Origin: Ichthyophis bannanicus
Taxonomy: Eukaryota; Chordata; Amphibia; Gymnophiona; Ichthyophiidae
Direction of reading: 5' to 3'
Length of the DNA: 64,000 nucleotides
Assembly: GCA_033557465.1 (NCBI GenBank)
Contig: CM066033.1
Location: 387,445,289-387,509,288 of the forward strand
The notes below the pieces were generated by a model, which was not told the origin of the DNA, searched no databases, and saw only the letters and a program-made list of their open reading frames with translations. Position 1 is the first letter of the stretch, and the number at the start of each line of letters is the position of its first letter. Below are positions 43,582 through 53,120 of this stretch, one piece after another. The translations under genes were made by a program, and so were the position numbers.

Positions 43582-43814
43582 ACATGCCTTATGTTCTTTT
43601 CATTTTGGATTAATGAGAGGCTCCTTTTTTTTTTTTTTTTTTTTTTTTTAAGTCACTCATTTTAAGACAGCATATTCCCCTACAGTTAAATATTCATTTA
43701 TCGTCAATGTGGGAAAAATATTCTAGACAACCCAAAATATCAAACTGTCCAAACTTTTCCACACCCATACTCCATCTTCAGTAGTGATGTGTGAATTAGG
43801 CAGGATGGGGAGTT
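43582..43814. other. Spacer with poly(T) run
   Basis: A run of 25 T residues at 43625-43649 could be the tail of a minus-strand retroelement remnant. Nothing else is recognised. Confidence 0.5.
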
Positions 43815-43828
43815 AAAAAAGGTAATGA
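43815..43828. repeat. Left target-site duplication of the L1-like element
   Basis: AAAAAAGGTAATGA, repeated at 46127-46140 after the poly(A) tail. The A-rich part cannot be told apart from the tail, so the sure length is 8 (GGTAATGA) and the maximum about 14. Confidence 0.8.
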
Positions 43829-43830
43829 GG

Positions 43831-44603
43831 AGGTTTGCTGGCTGTTCCTGTGAAGTTTTTCCTGATACCTGATTGGTTCCCCGAGGACGGAGGCTGCTCC
43901 CTGCGGTGGGCGGAGCCTTCCTAAGGGCTATTTCATCGAGCCCTGCTCGCGGGACGCCGAGGTTTGCTGGCTGTTCCTGTGAAGTTTTTTCCTGATACCT
44001 GATTGGTTCCCCGAGGACGGAGGCTGCTCCCTGCGGTGGGCGGAGCCTTCCTAAGGGCTATTTCATCGAGCCCTGCTCGCGGGACGCCGAGGTTTGCTGG
44101 CTGTTCCTGTGAAGTTTTTCCTGATACCTGATTGGTTCCCCGAGGACGGAGGCTGCTCCCTGCGGTGGGCGGAGCCTTCCTAAGGGCTATTTCATCGAGC
44201 CCTGCTCGCGGGACGCCGAGGTTGCTGGCTGTTCCTGTGAAGTTTTTCCTGATACCTGATTGGTTCCCCGAGGACGGAGGCTGCTCCCTGCGGTGGGCGG
44301 AGCCTTCCTAAGGGCTATTTCATCGAGCCCTGCTCGCGGGACGCCGAGGTTTGCTGGCTGTTCCTGTGAAGTTTTTCCTGATACCTTATTGGTTCCCCGA
44401 GGACGGAGGCTGCTCCCTGCGGTGGGCGGAGCCTTCCTAAGGGCTATTTCATCGAGCCCTGCTCGCGGGACGCCGAGGTTTGCTGGCTGTTCCTGTGAAG
44501 TTTTTCCTGATACCTGATTGGTTCCCCGAGGACGGAGGCTGCTCCCTGCGGTGGGCGGAGCCTTCCTAAGGGCTATTTCATCGAGCCCTGCTCGCGGGAC
44601 GCG
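43831..44603. repeat. Six tandem 128-130-bp monomers, 5' end of the L1-like element
   Basis: The units start at 43831, 43960, 44090, 44219, 44347 and 44476 with AGGTTTGCTGGCTGTTCCTG (unit 4 lacks one T). They are almost identical, differing by single bases such as TGATTGG or TTATTGG. Each holds GATTGGTT (CCAAT box in inverse) and GGTGGGCGGAGC (GC box), as expected of promoter monomers. Confidence 0.95.
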
Positions 44604-44695
44604 AAGCGGGCGCGTCCCGTGGGCGCGTGCCCGAAGGGGCGTGACCAAAGGGGCAGGCCCGCCCCTTTGGCGCCCCTTCGGCGTTAGTTCGGCGC

Positions 44696-45896
44696 ATGAT
44701 GTTCCCTGTGATGGGGAAACGACGAAAGCATTTTCCTCAAGTGGCTCAATCCAAGGCAGTAAAAGTGGTAGGCCCGATGGACTCCCATGTTGTCATGGGT
44801 GATAAGCCGGTTTCATCTTCGTCTGCTGCCTTGTTAGATGGTGGAGCTGAAAATCGTCTCTCTGTAAGTACTGTATCCTCCTGCGACGATTCCCGAGGAA
44901 TGGGGTTTTCTCCTCCCATTCAAGAGGCCAAGCAACTGCCTGCATTAGAGTCGTCTTTATTACAAAAGGACTGTGATGTTGGGGAGTCTGTTGTGTTACC
45001 AAGTACCTTTTTACGTTTGGATGGTGATCTTTCTCCTCCTTTACCCTATGTCATATCTTTTCCATTGCCCGGGAACCTCAAACCCCGCCTGCAGATTTGT
45101 CCCTAAAAGATATATGGATGGCTGTCTCACGTATTGAATCAGTGCTTGGGGCCTCTCTGCAGCAGGTTTCTGAGTTTTCCAAGGCGACGGTTCAGAAACT
45201 TGCTGATCATGATAAAAGGCTGATGTCTGTTGAATGTAAGGTTGATTCACTTGAGGCAGATTGTTCTGTTAACAAAGGTTTGTTAGCTTCTTCAGTCCAA
45301 AATTTTAGCTCTTTGTGTCGTCAAGATGAGGTTCTTGAGAACTTGATGAGGTCTAAGAATCTTCGGTTATTGAATTTTCCCTGTACACACTATTTATCTC
45401 CAATGATTCTTTTTCAAAAATATTTAAAAGAGAATTTGTTAATTACTGATGTTTCAGCATCATCAATTCAAAGATTTATTATGTTCCTCTGAGTAATTTG
45501 AATCAACGATCCAAGGGTGAGGGAGGAGTCTCTTTTGTTTCTGGGAAAGCTATAATTGATAAACCTTCTTCATCTACTTTGGATATCTCAGCTTTTCTGG
45601 AAACTACATCTGACGATATCTCCTCTAGAGCTACTCTTTTGGTCTCCTTTATTTCGGAATTGGATAAAGACAAAATATTGCGGGCTTACTTTCCAAAAAA
45701 GTTTGAAAAGTTTTGTGGTCAATCAATTCAAATTTTCCCTGATGTGTCTAGGACCACACAGCTGCGGCGCAAAGCCTTTTTAGAGCTGCGCCCGCGTGTG
45801 TTGGCCGTCGGCGCTGTTTTTCATTTGCGTTTTCCATGTAAATGTCTTATTATCCATCAGGGTAATCGTTATTTGTTTTTTGATCCTAACATTTAA
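44696..45896 (+). pseudogene. L1-type ORF1 protein gene, two frameshifts
   Basis: Three overlapping open pieces: 44696-45106 (disordered N-terminus), 45097-45492 (coiled coil with KDIWMAVSRIESVLGA, KVDSLEADCSVNKG, then the RRM-like start MRSKNLRLLNFP) and 45498-45896 (C-terminal domain: LDKDKILRAYFPKKF, IQIFPDVSRTTQLRRKAF, CKCLIIHQGNRYLFFDP). This is the domain order of L1 ORF1p, an RNA-binding trimer that coats LINE RNA. The shifts are near 45070 and 45470, each by one base. The second keeps homology on both sides, so it is post-insertion decay. Confidence 0.85.
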
Positions 45897-46126
45897 TGGA
45901 ATTTCTTAAGGATAAAATTGTGTAGGGTCTCTTTCTAGGAGTATTGAGTTCATTTCTCTAGGAACCATACCAGTTTTGTTTAAAATAGCAGCATCCCTCC
46001 TTGAAGTGGTCTATTATATGATCTGTTTTCTTTAGCTCTTTTCCAATGTAAATTATGTTTCGTTTTATATGATTGTTTTTTTTGTATTGTGAAAAATTTT
46101 ATAAATAAAAAATTTAAAAAAAAAAA

Positions 46127-46140
46127 AAAAAAGGTAATGA
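46127..46140. repeat. Right target-site duplication of the L1-like element
   Basis: AAAAAAGGTAATGA; see 43815-43828. Confidence 0.8.
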
Positions 46141-46734
46141 TGTCCGGTATCAGTGCTACAATCCATCATTGCTCTGAATCCTATTTTTAACTCTATTTAC
46201 ACTTTGATAAGGTTTAGACTTGTACCATTTATTTCCTATTATACCCCATCTTAGGCTTTTTGTTCATAGCTGGTAATAAAAATAAATGGCAAAATTAGAA
46301 CTTGCCTGCTCATTGTCTTTCCTCGAAGTCTCTCCAGTCCAGTCCAGCCTAGTATGTGTGGGTTGTCTCCCTCCTCCAGCAGCTGAGGAGAGAGCATGCC
46401 TAACTCTTCTCATGTTACAGTAGAAGAGCTCCCCTTGGAGCCCAGAAGACAGTATCCTAATGACAAAACATTAACTGAAGAGAGCAGAGCATCTGTTTTC
46501 TACAAAAATTCTTATTTTGTTTGTGTGAACAACTATATCACTGTAACTCTATTAGAACTATATAAAATGTGGAGAGGAACGACAATATCAAGGCCATACT
46601 TGGCCCCACTACCCTGTGGAAGACCCCGGACTGTAACCGATGTAATTCTTACCGGAAACTCCCCCACCAAGTTAGACACTTCCTCCTTTGCAGACCCTGA
46701 GATAACAGATAAAGATTCTCATAACACCCTAGTG

Positions 46735-46818
46735 TGGGTCCTGGACTGGACTGGAGAGATTCAAAGACAGTTAGCAGGTAAGGTCTAATTTTACCTTCCT
46801 TATCATCCCTCCAGTCCA
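46735..46818. other. ICR of DIRS-8
   Basis: GGACTGGACTGGAGAG, then GCAGGTAAGGTCTAATTTTA (complement of the left end), joined to CCTTCCTTATCATCCCTCCA (complement of a right end of the DIRS-10 type). Confidence 0.8.
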
Positions 46819-46821
46819 GTC

Positions 46822-47186
46822 CAGAACATGTGGGATGTACCAGAGCAGTACCTAGATATGGGAAGGACCAGGGAGTCTGGCTTGCAGCACTGCTGCTCCA
46901 AAGCACGTCTCACACGCTCCTTGCACATCTACATCAATAGTGACGCATAAAGGCATGTAGTGAAGAGTGCAGCGACTGAGCAGAACCTCCCTTACCCAGT
47001 GAGCTATGGAAGCCTTAGAGGACACTTCACCCTTACGAAGTCCCCCCATACAGCATGAACAGCCTATTCAACTTATGGAAGGTGCTGGTATGCTTCAAAT
47101 AGTGCTTCAGCGCTCTGCGCACACCTAACAAACAGAACTGCTGCCCTTCCTCTGAATTGTCATGGAGGGGAAACCTAGGCAGAGAT
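46822..47186 (-). pseudogene. Tyrosine recombinase of DIRS-8, C-terminal fragment
   Basis: 46852-47049 reads LRKGEVSSKASIAHWVREVLL, which matches GPHKGEAAAKASISRWIREAI of DIRS-10, and continues to 47186 with the complement of GTGCTTCAGCGCTCTGCG (DIRS-10: CGCTTCAGTGCTCTGCG). The H-x-x-R and tyrosine regions (46850-46950) are degraded. Confidence 0.75.
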
Positions 47187-47374
47187 AGCACAGTTACTTA
47201 CCTGTAACAGGTGATCTCTGGGAACAGCAGGAATTAGTCCTCACATATGGGTACATCGGTACCGACGGAGCCTGCACGGGAAAGCTCCCCAGCTTCCCAG
47301 AAGGAAAGCTTTTGGGGCCTCCCACTGCGCATTCGCGCTACCTTCCCGCCTTCCTGACCAACTCTCCTCAGTTC
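47187..47374. repeat. Left ITR of DIRS-9
   Basis: It starts AGCACAGTTACTTACCTG. The NRF-1-like motif carries one change (GCGCATTCGC). Confidence 0.9.
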
Positions 47375-47453
47375 GAGTTTAAAGCTGAGACAATAGAGAG
47401 AGGAAAGGAAAGAGAGAGAGAGAGATACAACTCCTAGGGGAGGTGGGTGGGTT

Positions 47454-47550
47454 GTGAGGACTAATTCCTGCTGTTCCCAGAGATCACCCGTTACAGGTAA
47501 GTAACTGTGCTATCTCCAGGAACAAGCAGGAATGAGTCCTCACATATGGG
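47454..47550. other. ICR of DIRS-9
   Basis: The complement of the left end is joined at GTAACTGTGCTATCTCCAGG to the complement of the right end. Confidence 0.9.
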
Positions 47551-47663
47551 GACTCCCTAGCTAAGATGCCCGGGAGATCCCCTCAAGGGTATGAGGCCCT
47601 GAAAGGTTCCTCATCTTCCTATGGATCTCAGGCATCCATTCAGGGAAGGTGGGCTGGAGTTGT

Positions 47664-50600
47664 TCAAGAATGGAACAGGTGTCTGAGGACAGCCTGACCA
47701 AACAAGGCATCCCGGCGGGAGTCCTTGTCCAAACAGTAATGGGCTGTAAAGGTATGAACCGAGGCCCAGATGGCTGCTCGACAGATCTGGTCAATGGACA
47801 AAGAGTTTAGATGAGCCATAGAGGTGGCCATGGCCCTCACATTGTGAGCGGTGACATGGCCCTCCAGAGAAAGGTTCTTACTCTGGTAAGCAAAAGAGAT
47901 ACACTGAGCAATCCAATTGGAGAGTGTTCTTTTAGAGACTGGAAGTCCTAAATGAGAAGGATCAAAAGCAACAAAAAGCTGAGAAGACTTTCGATGTTGC
48001 TGTGTCCTGTGGAGGTAAAAGGCAAGAGCTCTTTTACAATCTAGAGTATGAAGGTTCCTCTCTGCACTGGATGCATGAGGAGCTGGGAAAAAGACAGGTA
48101 AATATACCTCTTGATTAAGATGAAAAGGGGAGACCACTTTAGGCATAAAGTGGGGATTGGTCCTAAGGACCACCTTATCATGATGGAACCTTGTATAAGG
48201 TGGATTAGCCACTAGAGCTTGCAGTTCACTGATACGGCGAGCTGAGGTGACTGCAATAAGAAAAATAACCTTCCAGGAAAGAAATTTCAAGGAGGTAGTG
48301 GCTAAGGGTTCAAAGGGTGGCTGCATAAGCTGACCAAGAACCAAGTTTAAGTCCCATGCCACCGGAGGAGGTCGAATGGGAGGTTTAGTTAAGGTTAGGC
48401 CTCTCATGAATCTTGCAATAAGAGGATGAGAGGAAACAGGTTGTCCATTGATGGGTTTAAGGGATGCTGCAATAGCACTCAAATGGACTCTTACTGAATT
48501 TGTTTTGAGTCCTGCATTGGAGAGATGCAGGAGATATTCCAAAAGAGAATTCAAAGGGAGTGCTAGAGGGTTAAGACCCTTTTGAGCACACCAAATGGAA
48601 AATCTTTTCCATTTAAAAGCGTAAGAACGCCTAGTGGAAGGTTTCCTGGAGGCATGGAGGATATCCTTCACTTGCTGCGAAAGATTGAAGTGTTGAAGGT
48701 CTAGGCCTTCAGTAACCAAGCTCTGAGGTGAAGGGACTTGGGGTTTGGGTGCCACAAAGTCCCCTCCTCCTGAGACGGAAGGTCTGGAGCCGCTCCAAAG
48801 TCCAGGGAGGGGGCTTGGGAGAGATGCAGAAGTAGAGGGTACCACACTTGGCGTGGCCAGCGTGGAGCTATGAGGATCATGGACCCTTGATCCCTTTGAA
48901 GTTTGAACAGAGTCTTGGGAATCAAAGGAATGGGTGGAAAGGCATACAGGAAGCCCCAACCCCAATGAAGGAGGAAGGCATCCTTGGCCTGCACACCCTG
49001 ACACGGAATTCTGGAACAGAACCGGGGAAGATTGGCATTCCACGGACTTGCAAAGAGGTCTATGTCCGGGGTTCCCCATTTCTGGAAGATTTTGGAGTAC
49101 CTGATCCATCTGCAGGGACCATTCGTGTGGAAGCAGAACTCGACTGAGTCTGTCTGCCCAAGAGTTTTGGATTCCTGGAAGATATACTGCCAGGAGATGG
49201 ATTTGATGCTCTCTGGCGAAGGCCCATAATCTTAGAGCTTCGTTGCAAAGCGACAGAGAACCAGTTCCTCCTTGTTTGTTTATGTAAAACATGGCTACTT
49301 GAATGTCCGTATGAATAAGGACTGTCATGTTGCTGAGGAGGGTATGAAAAACTCTGAGAGCTAGAAAGATTGCTCGAAGTTCCAAGTGGTTGATATGAAG
49401 GGTGGTCTCCTGTGGAGACCAAGTGCCCTGAGTGGAGAGATCTTGAAGATGAGCTCCCCAACCTGTTTGGGAGGCATCTGTTGTGAGGGTTGCTTGGGGC
49501 AACAATGGTTGAAAGGGGGCCCCTAACAACAGATTTTGAGTGGACATCCACCATTGGAGAGACCAAAAGAGACGTTTGAAGTTTGCTATTTGGTCTGAGA
49601 GAGCTCCTGATGCTTGAGTCCACTGGGTGGACAAAGTCCATTGAGCTGCTCTCATATGTAGGCGAGCATAAGGCACCACATGTACTGTGGAGGCCATGTG
49701 GCCTAATAGTTGTAGCATATACCTGGCAGTCAAGTGGCTTCTGGACTGAGTCTGGGAGGCCAAGTGCACTAGACGTTGGCAACGGGCCTGAGGAAGATAG
49801 GCCCTTGCAGTGGTGGTATCCAACCAGGCCCCTATGAATTCCAGGGACTGAGTAGGGGTGAGTTGAGACTTTGGCAGATTGATCACAAGTCCCAGATACT
49901 GCAGGATGCGTCTGGTGCGATCCAGGGAAGTCTGAGCCTCGGACTGAGATGGAGCTCGGATGAGCCAGTCGTCCAGGTATGGGAAGACAAAAATTCCCAG
50001 GGCGCGTAGAAATGCAGCCACTATTGCCATGCATTTGGTAAATACTCTTGGAGCAGAGGCTAGACCGAAGGGAAGTACTCTGTATTGGAAATGTTTTCCC
50101 TGGAACAGAAACCATAGGAATTTTCTGTGGGATGGATGGATGAGTATATGTGTGTACGCATCCTTGAGATCTAGAGAACAAAGCCAATCCTGACTCTGTA
50201 GGTATGGAAGGAGAGTACCTAGAGAAAGCATCTTGAATTTCTCCTTGCATAGGAATTTGTTCAATTCTCTCAGATCTAGAGTGGGTCTGTACCCCCCTGT
50301 TTTCTTGGGAATGAGAAAATAAGGGGAGTAAAACCCTGACCCCTGTTGAAGAAGAGGAACCTCTTCTATTGCCCTTTGGGCGAGAAGAGTGGTCACCTCC
50401 TGACCCAACAGGTCTAGGAGAGATGGGGGAGAATTGAAACATCTCACCATGGTATGGGGAGGAAGGCTGGAGAAATGGAGTTTGTAGCCCTCTCTGATGA
50501 TAGAGAGGGTCCACTGTTCTGATGTGATTTGCTCCCATCTGGGAGCAAAATGAGTTAACCTTCCTGGAATGGTGAGAGGCTCTGGATGTTTTAGAGCCAG

Positions 50601-50756
50601 AAAGGTTAAGTTCTCTAGTATTAAGTCAAAAAACCTAAGGGGGTTGGGACTGCTGGGCTGTAGCAGCCCCTGCAGGTTTTGCCCTGGCCTGTTTAGGCTG
50701 CTGATGCTTAGGAGCAAAGCGAGCTGCAGAAGATTGTTGGCCAGTATTTGTAGCAA
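47664..50756 (-). CDS. RT/RNase H - tyrosine recombinase, one open 1030-codon frame (DIRS-9)
   Basis: Residues about 140-300 are the RT: motif A SLDLKDAYTHI (D196), motif B LPFGLASAPRVFTK, motif C YLDD (260-263). Residues 420-540 are RNase H, with D427, E459, D484 and D535 in the expected boxes. Residues about 690-1030 are the YR, with R841 (ARRISEL), H971-x-x-R974 and Y1007 (TAHYCLD). In relatives RT/RH and YR are separate overlapping frames. Here one extra base at about 49090-49096 (residue 553) joins them and removes the RT/RH C-terminal tail from the frame (still readable at 48701-48994). The protein would act in cDNA synthesis and in integration of the circle. Whether the fusion is expressed is unknown. 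Confidence 0.9.
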   Translation of the reverse strand: MLQILANNLLQLALLLSISSLNRPGQNLQGLLQPSSPNPLRFFDLILENLTFLALKHPEPLTIPGRLTHFAPRWEQITSEQWTLSIIREGYKLHFSSLPPHTMVRCFNSPPSLLDLLGQEVTTLLAQRAIEEVPLLQQGSGFYSPYFLIPKKTGGYRPTLDLRELNKFLCKEKFKMLSLGTLLPYLQSQDWLCSLDLKDAYTHILIHPSHRKFLWFLFQGKHFQYRVLPFGLASAPRVFTKCMAIVAAFLRALGIFVFPYLDDWLIRAPSQSEAQTSLDRTRRILQYLGLVINLPKSQLTPTQSLEFIGAWLDTTTARAYLPQARCQRLVHLASQTQSRSHLTARYMLQLLGHMASTVHVVPYARLHMRAAQWTLSTQWTQASGALSDQIANFKRLFWSLQWWMSTQNLLLGAPFQPLLPQATLTTDASQTGWGAHLQDLSTQGTWSPQETTLHINHLELRAIFLALRVFHTLLSNMTVLIHTDIQVAMFYINKQGGTGSLSLCNEALRLWAFAREHQIHLLAVYLPGIQNSWADRLSRVLLPHEWSLQMDQVLQNLPEMGNPGHRPLCKSVECQSSPVLFQNSVSGCAGQGCLPPSLGLGLPVCLSTHSFDSQDSVQTSKGSRVHDPHSSTLATPSVVPSTSASLPSPLPGLWSGSRPSVSGGGDFVAPKPQVPSPQSLVTEGLDLQHFNLSQQVKDILHASRKPSTRRSYAFKWKRFSIWCAQKGLNPLALPLNSLLEYLLHLSNAGLKTNSVRVHLSAIAASLKPINGQPVSSHPLIARFMRGLTLTKPPIRPPPVAWDLNLVLGQLMQPPFEPLATTSLKFLSWKVIFLIAVTSARRISELQALVANPPYTRFHHDKVVLRTNPHFMPKVVSPFHLNQEVYLPVFFPAPHASSAERNLHTLDCKRALAFYLHRTQQHRKSSQLFVAFDPSHLGLPVSKRTLSNWIAQCISFAYQSKNLSLEGHVTAHNVRAMATSMAHLNSLSIDQICRAAIWASVHTFTAHYCLDKDSRRDALFGQAVLRHLFHS

Positions 50757-52453
50757 ATCTGGCCTTCTTATAGAAAGGCTTCTTGAAAGATTTTTTCTTG
50801 ACAGGGGCAGAGGTAGACTTAGAAAGTCTATCTAAAGCAGCATTTTCTGCATCCATTTGGGTGGCTTTGATTTGCCACTCCTTACCAAACAGATTCTCAC
50901 CTGTACAGGGCAGATTTCCCAACCCATCCTGGACCCAGGGTTCTAGGTCAGAGGCCTGGAGCCAAGCAATTCTGCGAGCCGCTATGGCAATACCTGAGGC
51001 TCTGCTAGCACCCTCAAAGGAGTCAAAGGCTGCTCTGTTGGAGAACTTTGAAATATCTTGGGTATGCTTTAGCAAAAGAAGGAACTCCTCCTTTCTATCC
51101 TCTGGGATAAAGGGGAGAAAAATGGCGTATTTTCAATGCAATCTCCTTCAGAAACATGCCCATATAGAGACTGTATGAATTGATTCTGGCAATAAGCATA
51201 CTTGCTTGGAAGATTTTTGTACCAAAAGCATCCAAAGTCCTACATTCTCTTCCTGGAGGAGTAGAAGAGTGTCTTTTGGTACTCTTTATCCTTTTCATAG
51301 CTGACTGCACCACAATAGAGTGGTGAGGGAGCTGAGTTTTTTGAAAACCAGGAGAAGGAGGGACACGATACATGGTGTCCAAACGACGAGAATGTGGAGA
51401 TAGGGTGAGAGGAGTCTCCCATAAGTCCATCATGTGTTCTTGAAGAATTTCATGAATGGGCAAGGTGACTGCCTCTTTGGGAACCTTAGAGTATCCTAAA
51501 ATATCTAATTTTTTTGCTCTAGGTTCTTTTTCAGAGGTCACTGAAATAGAGAGACCTTTAGCTACTTCAATGATGAAGTCTTGAAAGGACAAATACTCTG
51601 GAGGAGACATTCTCCTCTTTGGAGAAGAGGGCTCTTCAGGAAGAGTAAGAGATACTTCAGCGGAGTCATCTGATGAATCAGAATCATCAGAAGACTCGAA
51701 GTATCGTCTGTTTGCTTCCAGGGATCGATAAGCTTATCGACCGGTATCCACATCGGGGGTACCCGGTACCGGATCGATATCGGGAAAAACCCCGGAACCG
51801 GGTACCGGATTCGGTATCCTGGTCGATGTGGATGCCCTGGGTACCGGTATCGGTTGTGGTACCGGAACCGGAGTCGGTACCGCTGGCTGCGGTACCGAGG
51901 GCGTCGCAGCTCTAATAAAAGCCAGTATGGCCTGCTGCATGGATTGAACTGTATGGTCCATAGACGCCACGACTGTCTGGATGTCGGTACCGGAAGATTG
52001 AACCGGTACCCCAGAGCAGTCTAACAGGTGATCGGTCGAGGCCGTGCCATCGATGTCAACCTGTAACCCCATAGGAGGAGCTTTGGAAGCCGGAGCTTCC
52101 CGCCGGGGTTGTTTGGCTGGGGCAGGGTCCTCAGGGTCAAGCCCGGGGGCATCTCGATACTTAGAGGGAGATTTGCCCTTTGAGGACCTGCCAGAGGAAT
52201 GTTTGGTTACCTGAGATCCATCAGGAGAGGAAGACCTGGAAGATGTCGATGCTGGAGTATCTGTAGAAAACAGCATGTGAAACTTGGCTGCTCTGTTTTG
52301 TAAGCCACGTTTAGACATCAAAGAACAGGACGGGCAATCAGGAATGGAGTGGTCAGGCCCCAAACATTTAAGACACCATTCATGGTTGTCTGTGACTGAA
52401 ATAGTACCTCTACACTTGGTGCATTTTTTAAAACCAGAGGCTGGTTTCTCCAT
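50635..52453 (-). pseudogene. gag of DIRS-9 (one stop and one frameshift)
   Basis: 51734-52453 is open from MEKPASGFKKCTKC: Cys/His cluster, Ser-rich basic region (SSRSSSPDGSQVTKH), hydrophobic segment (MDHTVQSMQQAILAFIRAA), and Pro/Val hinge. A TAA at about 51734 interrupts the hinge. 51095-51610 and 50635-51075 continue with SRRLDTMYRVPPSPGF, LYMGMFLKEIALK, RAAFDSFEGASRASG and LPCTGENLFGKEW, separated by a shift near 51110. The last block overlaps the RT frame by about 120 bases in +1. Confidence 0.85.
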
Positions 52454-52667
52454 GAGGGAGAATTCTGTGAAGGCCTAGAGGCCTCACAGGACAAACACAC
52501 CAAGTGGGGAAAAATAAGATTTTTTTTTTTTAAAGAAATAAAGAAAAAAGACCAGCGGTACCGGTCCGGAATCGGGGAAGGCAGACACGCGGCCAAAGAA
52601 ACAAATTAAAATAAGAACTTCTTCAGCGGTGACAGGAACACGACCTGCTGGCTCCGCGGAAAAAGAA

Positions 52668-52829
52668 GAACTGAGGAGAGTTGGTCAGGAAGGCGGGAAG
52701 GCAGCGCGCATGCGCAGTGGGAGGCCCCAAAAGCTTTCCTTCTGGGAAGCTGGGGAGCTTTCCCGCGCAGGCTCCGTCGGTACCGACGTACCCATATGTG
52801 AGGACTCATTCCTGCTTGTTCCTGGAGAT
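52668..52829. repeat. Right ITR of DIRS-9
   Basis: It carries GCGCATGCGC at 52706-52715 and GTCGGTACCGACG, and ends TTCCTGGAGAT. Confidence 0.9.
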
Positions 52830-53120
52830 ACACCCTGATTTAAATGAAAACCCAAAATCACCTTGGAAAGAAAAAGGAACTGGTGTCAACACCACCTTCT
52901 CCTTGGACAAGACCGGCTCCCTGCAGGACAGTGCCTGCAGTTCCGACACTCGCCAAGTCAAACAATTTGCCACCAAAAAGACCACCTTCAGAGTGAGATC
53001 CTTCAAGGAAGCCCAGGCTAGCAGTTCAAACGGCTCTCTTGTCAGAATGGAGAGCACCACATTAAGGTCCCATGGCGGTACAAACAGATGCCACGGCAGA
53101 CGCAGCTGCTTCACCATTCA
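52830..53120 (-). pseudogene. DIRS-8 (right part): tyrosine recombinase, middle fragment
   Basis: 103 codons (52806-53117) carry the YR middle region. VPPWDLNVVLSILTREPFEL and ASLKDLTLKVVFLVA match IPPWDLNLVLNALTKEPFEP and ASLKDLTLKTVFLVA of DIRS-10. The arginine box reads WRVSELQAL, with the arginine kept. Homology stops near 53120, so DIRS-8 is truncated or rearranged there. RT/RH and gag of this copy are not found. Confidence 0.85.

Larger units (their letters stand above)
43829..46126 (+). mobile_element. L1-like retroelement carrying ORF1 only (half-LINE)
   Basis: From left to right: six head-to-tail ~129-bp GC-rich monomers (43831-44603), a GC-rich leader (44604-44695), an L1-type ORF1 with two frameshifts (44696-45896), a 230-base 3' UTR and a poly(A) tail ending at 46132. 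It is flanked by a target duplication. ORF2 (endonuclease/RT) is entirely absent. Since the 5' monomers and the tail are both present, this is not simple 5' truncation. The design recalls HAL1 of mammals, combined with a monomer-type promoter as in rodent L1. It must use an RT supplied in trans. Confidence 0.85.
46291..47186 (-). mobile_element. DIRS-8 (left part): family III, split by DIRS-9
   Basis: The left ITR starts near 46291 (AAAATTAGAACTTGCCTGCT, then CTCCAGTCCAGTCC). The ICR is at 46735-46818, and the C-terminal end of the YR follows. The copy is interrupted by DIRS-9 at 47187 and continues at 52830-53120. It is related to DIRS-10 but from a different subfamily. Confidence 0.82.
47187..52829 (-). 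mobile_element. DIRS-9: family I DIRS retrotransposon nested in the YR gene of DIRS-8
   Basis: 5643 bp: left ITR 47187-47374, ICR 47454-47550, fused RT/RH-YR frame, gag and right ITR 52668-52829. The flanking DIRS-8 sequence (GGCAGAGAT / ACACCCTGATTTAAATG) rejoins as one YR gene. No target duplication is seen, but the left flank GAGAT equals the last five bases of the element. It is the best-preserved family I copy. Confidence 0.95.

Noticed and set aside
43831..44603. Regular repeats as a possible CRISPR array
   Set aside because: The units are head-to-tail without spacers, 129 bp long, in vertebrate DNA next to a LINE-type ORF1.
44187..44648. 153-codon minus-strand ORF with three internal protein repeats
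   Set aside because: It is a reading of the 129-bp DNA monomers (129 is divisible by three), on the strand opposite to the L1-like ORF1. It has no start context or domain.
46396..46788. 130-codon plus-strand ORF
   Set aside because: It lies between the left ITR and the ICR of DIRS-8, antisense to the element, and crosses the ICR; it is a chance ORF.
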